Below are positions 13,167 through 25,891 of a stretch of DNA of 64,000 bases, piece after piece. The notes below the pieces were generated by a model. It saw only the letters and a program-made list of their open reading frames with translations. It ran no database searches and was not told the origin of the DNA. The position numbers and the translations under genes are program-made. Position 1 is the stretch's first letter. Each line of letters begins with the position of its first letter. This stretch comes from Stictocephala bisonia (Eukaryota; Arthropoda; Insecta; Hemiptera; Membracidae): assembly GCA_035578905.1 (NCBI GenBank), contig JAQJVL010000058.1, positions 3,167,388 through 3,231,387 of the forward strand, in the 5' to 3' direction.

Positions 13167-14140
13167 CAGTATGACCTTGATAACTCGAATCTGAAGGGGG
13201 TTGTTGAAAATTCGAGTTGTCGAGGTTTTCGAGTTAGTGAGGTTCGAGTTATCAAGGTAAAATGACCGAACATTCGAGATATAGAGGTCCAGTAATGCCT
13301 AATAAAGTTTCTCTTAGAACCTCTATATCTCGAAGTTTCATTGACTTAGCCTCTATAACTCGAATATTAGAGCCCACTACGTCGTATTCTACATAAGATA
13401 TCATGTTGGTAGAATGGGGCCTGATATAGCCACATTTTTGTCCCGGCACTGTTTTAGCCATTTAAAAACACACTCGTCCACATCGCTAAACTCGGCACCT
13501 TTGACCCTCTTTGTCACCATTGAAACATTACTGTCACTCTCATATTTTCCACGATTTTTCAGAATTGTTGACAATGTGTTGGGTGGAATACCGAATGACT
13601 TGGCTATTTCACTTTTCTTCTTCGTACCTTCGTCAACTGCTTTCAACACTTGCCTCTTCTCCTCAAACGTTAAAGTTTTTAGCTTACGTTTCACCGACAT
13701 GACTTACGCACTACTGTATTGTGTAATAAACGCTTCACGCACTACTGCACTCCTCTCACTGGCGATGACAACAACACAATGCGGTGCGGGGTGAGTCAGC
13801 TAGACAGGTGCAAGTGGTGACTTGTTGTGTTTGCGCAATCTCAAGTAGAAAAATATATCTAAAACTTCGAGTAATAGAGGTCACTCTGAGCGAAATTCGA
13901 CTTATAGAGGTTGACTTCGAGTTATAGAGGTGACCAACCATCCAACTTCGAGTTGTAGAGGTTAAACCCACGACTTTGAAAACCCTAAAAATTCGAGTTA
14001 TCAAGGCCATAATTTATGAAAAATCGACTTATAGAGGCCTTTTTTGTATTGAGTGTTATGGGGAGTTGAAGGGGATTACAAAAATTTCGAGTTATCAAGG
14101 AATTCGAGATATTGAGGCTCGACTTATCAAGGTCCTACTT
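13167..14140 (-). mobile_element. pogo/Tigger-like transposon, internally deleted
   Basis: Ends are inverted: CAGTATGACCTTGATAACTC on the left against AAGTAGGACCTTGATAAGTC on the right in reverse complement, with TA at each flank. Both subterminal zones hold many copies of a TCGAGTTATAGAGGT-like word in both orientations, plausibly transposase binding sites. Inside is a minus-strand ORF for a CENP-B/psq-type DNA-binding domain, without a catalytic domain. Total length is about 970 bases, so the element is non-autonomous. Confidence 0.75.
13401..13700 (-). CDS. Tigger/pogo transposase N-terminal DNA-binding fragment
   Basis: A 99-residue ORF from an ATG at 13700. It reads KLKTLTFEEKRQVLKAVDEG, KKSEIAKSFGIPPNTLSTIL, then FSDVDECVFKWLKQCRDKN. 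This is the CENP-B N-terminal (psq-type) helix-turn-helix and the start of the second HTH_Tnp_Tc5-type domain of Tigger transposases. The frame stops right after ISGPIL, where intact relatives continue into the rest of the second DNA-binding domain and the DDE nuclease. It could only bind DNA, perhaps the repeated words at the ends of the same element. No stop or frameshift lies within the retained part. Confidence 0.7.
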   Translation of the reverse strand: MSVKRKLKTLTFEEKRQVLKAVDEGTKKKSEIAKSFGIPPNTLSTILKNRGKYESDSNVSMVTKRVKGAEFSDVDECVFKWLKQCRDKNVAISGPILPT

Positions 14141-14567
14141 ATATGGATAAAAATGAAGAGCGAATGAGTGATGAGTGTAGATGAACGAGTGTAGTAATTG
14201 TTACTAACTAAGGTTGCCTGGTCTTTAGAAAGAGCCATTTATTAATAGCCCAACAGTCAGGGCAACTAAGGAACCTACAACTTTACGTGGATTCTGAACC
14301 ACGTGATATTGGGCTGATTTTCAGGTAACTCATAGTCTGATACTCAGTTCTCTCACTTACACAACATCCGGAACTAACGCCTTTTTTTAGCTTTTTAGAA
14401 AGCTAGACTTGTTAAACGATTATGAATTTTTTGCGACTATATATAATCTTTTTATGTGCATAAATAAATCCTTCATACTGTACGAACTGACTCTCATTCT
14501 GGTAGATAAAGGATTTTTGTATTGGTTTCAGACAGTAGAATCCGGAAAGTATCGATATAATATAATT

Positions 14568-14602
14568 GTTTCTGTAAGGATGTATGATAACCTTACAGAA
14601 AC
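14568..14602. repeat. Perfect 12-bp hairpin, 11-base loop
   Basis: GTTTCTGTAAGG and its exact reverse complement flank 11 bases. It has the same stem and loop sizes as the hairpin at 9434, with unrelated sequence. Confidence 0.7.
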
Positions 14603-14619
14603 CACTATACATACCCACT

Positions 14620-16940
14620 ATGTTTCAAAGTTGTTTTATTCAATAAATTAATGTTTATTTAGCTGCAATAATTCTCAATTTAATTCTAACTCTCCATATT
14701 TTCCTGTTTTACTCCACTGTATGGGTTGCACAGCACGGCTGACGATGTATGCATTTCCCGCAACACACGGGTGTATCGATTTCACGTCGAGCGCCGTCGT
14801 CGTTATTCCCAGGCGTTAGGTGGTTGACCCACTCACTCGGTCCGGGCGTGTATGCTTTGCATAGCACGCCATACGACTGTATGTATCAACTGAATCCGTT
14901 GTTAAAATATATTTAACACTATATCATTCGCTGCCTGGCATTAATAATTTCCTAAGCTACTTTCAAAAGATTTACCATGGTTTTTTTAATTATAATGAGT
15001 TAACGAATTTATACAGTATATTGAAGAAGGTAATGGACGGGTAAACAGATGTTCTACTAGTAGGCCGAAGAAAATATGGAAGAACAAAATCATTAAAAAA
15101 AAAACCAAAGAAATCAATTAAAATTAATTTTACAAGTGTTAACAACGTTAGTGACACTTAGAACAGTCTTACACAGAAAATTATAAATGTTATACACATT
15201 TTGATTGCTTTATTTGCCCCAACGAGACTAAAGGAAAAATATCTAAGCATTATTCACTTACCATCTTTTTTCACTATCAGCATATTGAGTATTATCAACT
15301 ATTTAGCACAAAGTGCTCACCAACCACATTTATCTCTTGCAGCACCCTCATCCCTTTTTTTTATCTCGACCCTCGTCTTAACGTCCTGGAGTTTTCCTTC
15401 TCTTGTAAAGCTTTTTTCTTGCACCCTATCTGTTGCTGTCCTGCTTGGACGACAGAAGTCAACGTGTCCAAATTGGTGATTCATTTTCTGACAGTAAAAG
15501 TGTTCATTGTGTAGTCACAGTTTTATCTCTTCTCGTTACGGCCCTAAATGCCTGCAACCTTCCTCGTCCCTTTGGCTTATCGTCGAAGTTCTGCTTGACA
15601 TGTCAACCAAATAACTATTAGTGGAACATGCATGAGCTCATGCTTTCAACTATCATGAACTATCGTCATGACAATCTCCCTCTCTCGTTAACTTTGTTGT
15701 CACACTTCCCACCCTCCTTTACTGCTTCCTAGGTATCGGAAACGCTGATGTGAGTTATTTGTCCTCGCTGATCCCATCAAAGAATGAGTCCATTAAAATA
15801 CTTCTTCAATGATAGAACTTTTCTATTACTTACTATTCATTTTCAATGTCTATAATATAATTACTTTAACAGAAATGGTTATTTTTTTAAAATTGTCTCC
15901 AAACTCGATTGCTCATTTAGTTCATAAGGAATGCAAAAAATATTTTAGTTTCTTAAATATTTTTATCAATTTTGTGATTTTAAAATTAAAAAAACAATTA
16001 AACGTCACATAATACAAATGTATTACAGTAAAAGTACAAAAAACAGAGATAGTGAGTTGATCAATTTTGTTAACACGTTGACTATCATCAAACCAAAAGG
16101 ATTCACGAATTAGTCTAAGGATCTGAGCAGCAAAGAAGAGGAAGGATTTAAGAATGTAAAATAAACGTTCTGATCGATGTGTCTCTTACCATTCATTTTA
16201 TACACAAATGAATTTCCAGCCAAATTTTAAATGTTGTTTCTTAAAATATCAGCTGTTTTGTGGTCCATATTATGGAGTGCTAGAGTAGTCCCATGTAAAC
16301 GCAATGCAGTTTAAACCAGCTGTGTTTGCGGTTCTCACTAACATCATGACAGGCACAAATATTCCTATTAGATGGGACATAATATATTGTAGGTATATAT
16401 AATGAAGGACCTTACTAATCAAATTGGAAACATTCTTGAGACACTGACTGCGTAAATACTTGACGTCAGCTGTCACGTGTCTAAACAGCTGATTCCTCTG
16501 TATTGTAGTTTGACAAACTGGCGATAGAGTGCAGCACACTCCACCAATATAAGTCCTGCAAACGTTTGTAAATATTTTTTCACATTGGCTGACGTATCCT
16601 CTATAATTATATGATTACACTTATAGAAAAAATCAGTCTTTCCCAAAATACGTAACGATTAGTTTATTTGCATTTTAAAAGTCATTTCGCCTGCTGCAGT
16701 AAAATATTATTTTCAGAAATACATTATTTTAAATGTTTAAGAAAATACTAAACACCCTACATTTCTTTCTTAAATTAACTAAAAATGTTTTAAAAAATAA
16801 AAATTATTTTTATTTTTTCATTTTTATAATATTATATTATTTTATATATTACGTATTATTTACAATAATACTCAACTACAGTTTATGGCTCTGCTCAACT
16901 TGCCTCAAAAGTCCTTCACTGAATTAAAATACATCAATAA
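14620..16940. other. Intergenic, no gene recognised
   Basis: The stretch 15200-15780 is less AT-rich and may be a decayed element, but no motif could be read in any frame. A minus-strand ORF at 16270-16539 (89 codons) has a hydrophobic segment but no recognisable family. The rest is AT-rich. Confidence 0.4.
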
Positions 16941-16947
16941 TTAAAAT

Positions 16948-17105
16948 TAGTCAATAGACATATTATATAATATATGTCTATTGTATATTATATAATATGT
17001 CTATTATTATATATTATATAATATATAATATATAATATATTATATAATATATAATAATAGACATATTATATAATATATGTCTAGTGTCTATATTATATAA
17101 TATAA
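16948..17105. repeat. AT-rich multi-palindrome
   Basis: The words AATAGACATATTATATAA and TATATGTCTA(T/G)T alternate in both orientations around TATAATATAT runs, so several nested cruciforms are possible. The region 17110-17600 beyond it is plain AT-rich DNA. Confidence 0.75.
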
Positions 17106-17611
17106 AAAACAGTAATCAAATAACAGATCAAAAATAGCGATGTAACAATTAAAATGCTACAAGTAAATTACTCTAAATTAATTAACAATTCTTCAACCAC
17201 AACAATGTAAATATAAAATTATGCCCAAATAAAAAATGTATAAAAGAACAATATATCAAAGTAAAACAACAGACATAAAAATATAGATGTATAAACTATA
17301 GCAAAAATGTACAAACAACAAAAAGCACTACAAAGTGATAAATAATATATGTAAACAGACACAATTAAACTTTGATCCTGTATCACATGATACAGTTTTG
17401 TGGTATGAAACATTCCTTTCAAAGATCTTAATGCATTACAAAAAGTTATAAATGAACATTTACATAAAAACTCAAAGTAAACGTATAGGAAATGTCAGTT
17501 AATGGACAACATATATCCAAGGGTGATATAACGTTTCACAGTCTGTACCCTACGCACCCTCACATCTGTTTAATTTCAGAATAGATACTGTTCAGCCGAT
17601 GAACATTCACC

Positions 17612-17890
17612 CATGACCAATAGACGTAAACATATTAAGAGAGTTGTCTGGGGTGTCTATGTTGGGTGGTAGTCAGGGTCCAAATGTGGTGAAGGGAAGA
17701 TACCTGAGTATCTGGCTTCTCAGTTAGCCGTAAATCAGACCAATACTACGAGTGTCGGATTCTACGTAGCTATTAATAAATATCACTTTCTACGGTGTTC
17801 CTTTTATTAGTTAGTAACAATGATTACACTCATTCATCTACACTCATCACACTCATTCGCCCCTCATATTCGATCGGCGTCCTAATGAAG
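17612..17890 (-). repeat. Element A copy (reverse)
   Basis: Shows TGTTGGGTGGTAGTCAGGG, AATCAGACCAATACTACG, TTAGTTAGTAACAATGATTA and CGATCGGCGTCCTAATGA in the family order. Its upstream head with AGCTACTTGG is missing. It ends in the family's AT-rich TAATGAATAATAA-like tail. Confidence 0.75.
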
Positions 17891-18980
17891 AATAATCAAT
17901 TACACATATAATATTGTCAATTACAGGAACAGTAAATGATTATTATGTCAACATTAAGGAAATCAAACAAAATCTAATAACGACACATAGCCTTGACCGG
18001 AGGATTCCAACATTATCCCAAAATAACAACGTTAAGACATCTAGCGAGACTATTTTGGGATGGATAACCGGTGAGGTATCTTGTTGTTGCCCTCCTCCCT
18101 TTTTTATTTCTTATGGTTATAAACAACAGTTCAGCTGAAAACAGTACTGATTACACTAGGGAAGAATAACTGACGTTAACTTTTCTCAACTGACTTTAAT
18201 TTTAGTTTCATTCAATGTTGGAGTCTGTGAGTGTGTGGTTTAGTCAAGTCAGCTTAATATGGAGAGAAACATCGTCAAAATCATATCCGCACATCTTACA
18301 GTCAGAACGTGTTGTTATACCTCAATCATCAGTGCTGACAGAACTGTAAATATTTAAATTCAAACCTTTGACAGCAGTTCTAAAACTGAATTTCAAATCT
18401 AGAACTGCATTTTATTGTAATTTTTATTTACTTTTTGACTGTTTGTCCGTTTCTTAAGGTTTGCAATTTTACTTTTTAGTATTATTTTACATGTGCAACT
18501 TTTTATGGTATATGTATCCCAGAGTCATGGAAAATGTTTGGTGTAACATAAAATTTAAAGTTTACTTAAACCAGTAATAAAATAAAGAACAAAGTTTATT
18601 CCACGATATGTACTGTGTTTACACGACAGATCAATACTCTGAACGAAATGGCACTACTTTGAATCCGCTTTGATTACTTTAATATCAAACTGTTAATTTA
18701 GTACTCAATCAAAATTCGTATTATACATAGAAAGCTGGCGGTGTGGTTCCGCGGCAAAGGCTTTGAACTGGGTAGTACAAGATCCAAATACCCATTAAAG
18801 CTAGTGTACGGTAACTGAATAAGTTTTACGTTAAGGTACTTGATAACTGATGAGTGAAGTTTTGATTTTATAAAAAAGTGTAATGTATTTTGAACAGGGA
18901 CACAAACACTTTAACTCTTGAAAAAAAGTAGGAGGACACTTAATGTGCTGTTGAAAGATATTTTCCGAAAAAATATCGGA
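17891..18980. other. Intergenic, weak tRNA-like trace only
   Basis: AT-rich with no gene. Near 18735 a stretch GCTGGCGGTGTGGTTCCGCG with GATCCAAATACCC further on looks like a decayed tRNA/SINE head, too degenerate to call. Confidence 0.35.
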
Positions 18981-18984
18981 GGTC

Positions 18985-19350
18985 AGGGGTGGATGAGCTG
19001 CCGACCAGGTTGGCGTCAGGGAGTCCCGAGAAAGACCGTGACCTATTTGCTTATTGACCGGGCACTTCTACGGTGGGGACATCTGTGGGCAGCCGCGACA
19101 ACAACGGGCGTGGGGAGCAGGAGATAGCGCGATCTAGCGGCACCGCTCGCAACTACACTGGGGCACATGCGCGGTCGTCAAGGCTACCGACCCCTTGTGG
19201 ACGCAACCCCAACAGGTGCCTCGACGCGACGGCACGCACCCACGCACAGTAGTGGACCACGACACCCGGGGCTGCAGGACCGTGCGAGTACCAGAGGACA
19301 CGTGGACATCCCCTCACCACAGCTGTGTCGTCTCGAGAGTACACGACGTA
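18985..19350. other. GC-rich, CpG-containing island
   Basis: About 360 bases much richer in G+C and CpG than the surroundings. Short ORFs exist on both strands, but none shows a domain, a start context or clear splice sites. It may be a promoter, a decayed exon or an imported fragment. No repeat copy is in the window. Confidence 0.4.
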
Positions 19351-19359
19351 AACACTAAC

Positions 19360-21595
19360 TTCTCGTCACTTGGGTGGTGAGCTTTTACCGCAGATCACAC
19401 TCAATATATTGTAACGCATTACTTCATTAGTTAACATTTACATTACATCCATTCAAAACTGTACATTACATACTAGAAATAAAAATATCTTATTAATGAG
19501 TATAAGACAGCTTTGAGTTACCTTCTACGAGGTCTTAGAATACATATGGGTGTTACGTTTTATTTAAATATTTTTTTTTCAGTAAGTAACATTTGTTAGA
19601 GTTTCTTATTTCAAAACAACTTATTATTTATTATAAAAATGGTTAAATGTTTCAACTCTAATGTCTTATTTGTTTGCATAGAAAATTATAAAGCATTTAA
19701 ATATTTACAATTTTCTGTAAAAATTACTGATTATTTTTAATTTTGCTAGCTAAAACGTTAAATAAAAATATATTTTAATTGACCATAGTTTCACCCCTAA
19801 AGTACATGTACTTTAAATATTAATTTTATATGTATATAAATTGCATTCATGTCAAACATACATATTGGCACACGCTTTAGTTTTAGTATTAAGATGATGA
19901 TGTAATCTCAATTCATAGAATTTCACTATAATACATAACAATGTTAGTTGTTAAACCGACAAAGCCCTAAGTTTGTAACTAGCGCCTATAAAACTGCGTA
20001 GTAGAGAGGTCGATGGTGTAGACAGGCGCCCATTGTCGGCATGTCGTTAGTTATTTATTACAATGGTGGCATGTAACAGGTAACGGAGCTGAATACATGC
20101 AATCACCTGTGCCGAACGACTTCTGTGTACCAATGAACTCTGTCTAATGGGCCACAAGCCCTTACAAACTAGAACATGTTATCGACATGTCGGGCTTCAA
20201 TAATAGAGTGCGTCAGTATTTCCAGACACTCTCTGATCCATCCCCAATTTTTCAAGTCAGAAAAAGCAAATAGGGGTGGTTTTATATTGTCAATCACTGA
20301 GTCTTAGAGATGGAATACAAATTTGACATAACCTTTGTAGGAAAATTCGCATTTTTTTCTGTAAAATCTTCATGATTCCGAGGATTCCACTTACTTACCT
20401 TTTCTATCACATAAACAAACAACTGGACACACATTTCCTCGGTTAGAGACTTTTGTTTTACGTACCATGGTGATAGTAAAATATTTCTTTAGCATTTTTA
20501 TTGCAATATCTGTATGATATTTATATTACAACTAGCTAAATTCGGACACATATTGCTGTGGCTTATTCTGATGTTAACTATTATTTTTTACTTTAGTTGT
20601 TAGGAAAATAAAGATAGACTATTTACTTGAATTTATCTGAAATTAAATAACTTTTAGTTGTTTTCATAAATAATCATCTGTCCACAGTAATAAACTTACA
20701 AGATTTGGATAAAGTATACAAATAAATCAGCTAGTCACACTAGAACTTTTTCAACACTGACATTTATTATCATTTGTGAAATGCAGGCAGGTTGGGAAAT
20801 GCTTGAAATTCCCTGTTCCCGCTTACAATTTCAGGAAGTAAATTTATAGAAACACTCTTGTATAGATTTATATATGTGCAAAAGTTTAAAGTGAATCAAT
20901 TCACTACTTTTCGAGTTTTTTGTACACAAACAAATGTAATTTCGATTTATAAGTTGGAAGCTGTCCCCCAATGCAGAATCAAGTCCGTATTGATTTCAAA
21001 ACTACTTTATTTATTAAAATTGTGTTCTTCATAGATAATTTCAGATAATAGCTACAGTAAGCAGCCAATTTAATTTCTGAGCTCTTAAATTTAGATTTAA
21101 TGTTTTATTACAATTATAAGATTGCCACATGAGGCGTCTGTCCCAGTACATCCCCAGTACGTTTGGCTGGGGTAGACAAACATCATTCACTAAAACTGGC
21201 GGACAGTTGGCGTAACGTGGAGGGAGTTTGCTTCGTTTGACTTGATTTTCCAGTTCTTTAACCACAGTGAAAAATATTCAGTCGTGAAATTTACGTAGCG
21301 TAAAATAAAAAAAAAAGAGCTCAAATCCTGACTATGCGTATCCGGTGTTTTCATCTATTAGAATAACTGGTAAGTAAGGAGGCCTTGAGGCGGGGCCTAA
21401 ATTCAATTTCCGAAGGTACAAATATCATAAAGTATGTTCACGCCTGTATAAAATTACAATACAATATTCGTAAAAAATTGTACTTTCATATTCTAGTAAA
21501 GCGAGTTAATGGGGCGCTACAGACAGACAGACACAAATGGAGATGTTTTGGATTCTCTCGTCATGGAAATGTGTGAACATGTAATACTTACGTCA
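19360..21595. other. AT-rich intergenic region, nothing recognised
   Basis: No coding, RNA or repeat family member identified. The segment 19960-20230 is more mixed in composition but has no second copy here. Confidence 0.45.
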
Positions 21596-21630
21596 ATCTA
21601 AGCAATTTTCATACGAAGTTATTTTCTTTA

Positions 21631-23100
21631 TTGATATTTTTTTTAATAAATAACAGTTTTAGTAAAGGTATATTTCCTGAATGCCTAAAACTGAGCTCAG
21701 TAGTGCCCATTTTTAAAAACAGCAATTCCGTTAAATTAGATAACGTAAGACCAATAAGCTTACTTTCAGTATTCTCTAAGATATTTGAGAAAACAATGGT
21801 TAAAAAGCTCCATAGTTATTTATCAAAGTTAAAATTTTTAAATCCATGCCCATTTGGTTTTATCAAAGGGAAGTCAACAGAAGATGCACTCTTAGAAGTA
21901 TCAGATATAATATATAACAGTATTAACTCAAAGCTCAAAGTAACAGGATTGTATATAGATTTCAAAAAGGCTTTTGATATGGTTGATTTTGAAATTCTTT
22001 TAGGAAATCTGAAAGCTGTAGGTATAAGAGGCACTACATTAAATTGGTTTAGGTCTTTTCTTGTAGGAAGAAGACAGCATGTAAAAATTGGGAACACTTA
22101 TAGCTCTATAGTTTTAGTAGAAGCTGGCGTCCCTCAGGGTTCAGTTTCATCTGCAATATTATTTCTTATATTTATACACGATTTATTGAATTTGATTTTC
22201 AATGGTACAATTATTGCTTTTGCTGATGACATTTCAATTTTTTACACCCATAAAGATCAGGGAATTATTGGGCAGTTAATTAACAGGGACCTACTCATCC
22301 TAAGGGAATGGTGTCTGAGAAATAGGATGCAAATTAATGTAACCAAAACAAAATATATAAATTTTGATTTTGTTAGATTTTACATGCCATTTCCTTTAAA
22401 ATTTCATTCTAGAACGTGTAATTTCGACTCGTGTGATTGCCAGGCTTTAGAAAAAGTCAATAGTATAAAGTACTTAGGTGTTATTTTTGATGAAAGACTT
22501 ACCTTTCATCAACATATTACAAACTTGCATAAAATGTTAAGATTATCAATAAGAAAGTTTTACTTCTTAAGAAATTTCTGCAGTACATCATTATTAAGAT
22601 CTTTATATTTTGCTCTAATTAACTCTAGGCTGCAGTATGAAATAACTTGTTGGGGAGGTACTTATAAATATTTATTACAAAAACTTTGAATTACACAGAA
22701 TTATTTTTTACGTATAATATTAAAGAAAAATAAACGTGATAGCTCTTTTCCTCTTTTTGTACAGATAAAAATACTACCATTCCAACATTTATTTATTTTT
22801 AAGATTTTAAGTTTGTTTTTTATTAGGAGTGGAAATGTGAGGAATAATTTTAACTATAATACTAGTTTTAATACCAACCAACAATATCGACTCCTAAGAG
22901 TAAATAGATCAATATTCCACCACTCCTTCTGTTATTTGGGTCCCAAATATTTCAACCAATTACCTGCAGAAATAAAACAAGCTAATAATCTAAATAAATT
23001 TTGTAAAAATATAACTGCTTGGATTTTCTCTTTTCAAGATCCTGATTTTTTTGAACAACGTTTTGGTTTAAATCTCAGCATGTACCAAGAGTTTCAAATT
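21631..23100 (+). pseudogene. LINE reverse transcriptase, one in-frame stop
   Basis: The frame 21631-22689 encodes RT blocks GIFPECLK, NVRPISLLSVFSKIFEK, FGFIKGKSTEDALLE, LYIDFKKAFDMVD, GVPQGSVSSAILF and FADD (residues 197-200), then KYLGVIFDERLTFHQHI. A TGA at 22687-22689 closes it, but the same frame continues without a shift into the C-terminal block LLRVNRSIFHHSFCYLGPKY with FNQLPAEIKQ. One stop is therefore the only break in the retained part. It sits where relatives have the connection before the C-terminal domain. The frame then runs by chance through the GT tract to 23754. Confidence 0.8.
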
Positions 23101-23171
23101 AAATTAATTGTAGTTTTTAAGTGGTTCATGTTGAATAGCCATTTAGGTGATGTATATGTATGTATATATGA

Positions 23172-23701
<530 letters not shown>

Positions 23702-23962
23702 ATATTTTTCATTGTATTGTAGTATCTATTGTATTTGTTGCTTTTCAGTTTTGATTTTGCATAAGGCGATGTTTTTCTTATCTTGTTTTTGCAAGATGCT
23801 AGACTCTAATTTCTATGTTTATAGAATATTTTTTATTATTTTACTCTGGCCATACTACTGGATAAATTGGCCAGTTATCTTTCCAATAATTCTAATGTAA
23901 ATATTTTGGTAATATTGAATGGAAAATAAATCATTTATTCATTTATTCATATTCATTTATTT

Positions 23963-24600
23963 CTACATACACTCACTCTAAGAATGTGGAAAAATAAGAA
24001 TAGAAAAGTAATAAGTCACCACCTTTAATTTCACTTTGAACATTAAGCTCAGCAAAATTAAATAAAGCTCAACCTGATTAAATAAAGACGTATTTCATTT
24101 CAACATGGTTTCATCTCTTTGAAAATGTTGTAGAGTTGAATTTTAATGTTGGTCTTTGTCTTCCCATTCATTCAATTAGTTGGGCAAATTCATTTCGCTA
24201 TTGCTTACTTCTGCCTACAGTCTACTCTATATTTTACTCTTCTATGATTGTGTGAAGTTCTCCTCATTTCAGTTACAATAAATATTACAATAAAAGGGGA
24301 CCTAAAGATCTTAAATGATTCGCTAGTTTTTTTAGCGAACAGTAGAACTAAAATGCTAAGCATTGTAGTTAATCAAATAATCTGATTTATGCTAAATATT
24401 CAACGTAAAACTATTTTGAATCAGTGGTAGAATAGTAAGTTTATTTTGTCAAATGTTGTACATTGATTTATAAAATTAAATTTATGGAGTTAGAATATAA
24501 AATATTTTTTTCTTCAGATCAATGCCAGGCTGATTAAAATTACAACATAAATAACAAATCTAAACATCATAACACAAAAATTAAACCTGAAGTTTTTGTC
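23963..24600. other. AT-rich spacer
   Basis: Nothing recognised between the truncated LINE and the next element A copy. Confidence 0.5.
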
Positions 24601-24963
24601 CAATGAGTAACTAGTCAGCACTAGTGGCGCACTGCTTTAACCCAGCTACTTGGAAACAAATTGTTGAGAAGATTGTAGACGATAAGCTCTATGCTCTGTC
24701 CTCTTAACATCGACAGAGAGTCCGCTCAATGGTTGCCATCGACGTGTACACTACAAGACTTAGTCTGGGGTGTCCATGTTGAGTGGTAGTCAAGGTTCAG
24801 ATGTTGTGTACAGAAGAGAACTGAGTGTCAAGCTTGTCAGTTAGCTGAAAATCAGACCAACACTACGTGGTTCGGATTCCAAGTAAGGCTGTGGGCCCTT
24901 AGTTTCCCTGGCTAATGGGCTATTAATAAATAACTCTTTCTGAAGAACAGTTGTTGACCAGTT

Positions 24964-25005
24964 GCTGAGGTTTTGTTGCTAAAGTAATAGCAACAAAACC
25001 TCAGC
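24964..25005. repeat. Perfect 17-bp inverted repeat at LINE 5' end
   Basis: GCTGAGGTTTTGTTGCT (24964-24980), loop AAAGTAAT, then the exact complement (24989-25005). The stem begins right after the presumed target duplication, so the 5' end of the inserted copy looks folded back on itself. Confidence 0.85.
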
Positions 25006-25007
25006 AC

Positions 25008-25820
25008 GTGGGCCACCACCCAGTAACACTTAGGAGCCTAATATCACCAAAGGCCTCTCCTTCGACACCCTCCACCTATGTTGAGGCCGAGAGTGAGTCG
25101 CTGTGTATTAACACCAACGTACCCCCTAGTCCTGCCCTGACAACCACTCCACGTATCACACATAGCTCGGCTATAACCTCTGAACCACCCATCACACCTG
25201 CCACTCATTCAGTTCACCGGAGCACTCCCTCGCCGCTGCCATCAAATACCTCCACGCCGGCTGCAGAAGATATAATACTAGAAAATTATAAATTAAAAAG
25301 TGCGATATCCGAGCTTAACGAACGTTATAAGTGCGTCCTAGACCATTCAATAGAGTCGGACATGCGCCTCATTCAATACACGGAACAGGTGTTTGTACCT
25401 AACGTGTCGTTGGTGGAACCAACAGTATCCACACCTGAGCCAACTACCCTCACTACCGACTGTGCTGTACAATGTCAGCTTCCAGCAATCCCCTGTCAAC
25501 AATGTACAGAAAACAGAGAGCTGATAGTGAGCCTTAGAACCACTATCGAGGTACTTGAGGCAGATGTGTTGAGTCTAAAAAGTGAATTGCAGGTGGCTGA
25601 CTCAGTTAAAGACCAAAACCACACAAATGACAACTTGACTATCTACAAACACAGATACCCTCCAACTAAATTAAAAAACAAATTTGATCCTGTAAATAAT
25701 CTATATCCCAATAACCAGATAAAATCAATGACATTTTCGAATAGAATCCAGCAAACAAACAATAATAAAAAAAGTCTAACAGCAAGCACGAGAAAAAAGA
25801 AATTAATCCCAGACCTGTAA
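25008..25820 (+). CDS. LINE ORF1, N-terminal part
   Basis: 270 codons, counted from a GTG at 25008. No ATG occurs until MRLIQYTE at about residue 120, so the true start is either lost by 5' truncation or not AUG. The first 90 residues are Pro/Ser/Thr-rich and low in structure. Residues about 155-200 have CAVQC and CQQC cysteine pairs followed by a heptad-like stretch (LRTTIEVLEADVLSLKSEL) that can form a coiled coil. The end is basic and Asn-rich. After an A7 run near 25770 the frame drifts to LIPDL and stops, whereas the -1 frame carries on as SNSKHEKKEINPRPVSKPSK into the esterase-like part. ORF1p should bind the element RNA; this is from the family, not seen. Confidence 0.65.
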   Translation: MGHHPVTLRSLISPKASPSTPSTYVEAESESLCINTNVPPSPALTTTPRITHSSAITSEPPITPATHSVHRSTPSPLPSNTSTPAAEDIILENYKLKSAISELNERYKCVLDHSIESDMRLIQYTEQVFVPNVSLVEPTVSTPEPTTLTTDCAVQCQLPAIPCQQCTENRELIVSLRTTIEVLEADVLSLKSELQVADSVKDQNHTNDNLTIYKHRYPPTKLKNKFDPVNNLYPNNQIKSMTFSNRIQQTNNNKKSLTASTRKKKLIPDL

Positions 25821-25891
25821 GCAAGCCTAGTAAAGGAACTCTAACTACCCCTAGTGTAATCATTCCAGCTAAGCAGTATGATTTTAAAAAG

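Larger units (their letters stand above)
13142..14385 (+). repeat. Element A copy interrupted by a pogo-like transposon
   Basis: Left part 13142-13166 ends CCGATCGTAGATA. Right part, from about 14143, has AATGAGTGATGAGTGTAG, TAGCCCAACAGTCAGGGC, ACGTGGATTCTGAACCACG and TCAGTTCTCTC, in the order seen in the other A copies. A transposon sits between the parts at a TA. The A family is unclassified; copies elsewhere in this window run to about 450 bases. Confidence 0.75.

Noticed and set aside
16270..16539. 89-codon minus-strand ORF with a hydrophobic segment
   Set aside because: No family match, no splice or promoter support, and AT-rich surroundings; likely chance.
18735..18805. Additional SINE or tRNA
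   Set aside because: Box B-like part (GATCCAAATACCC) is too degenerate and no second copy is in the window.
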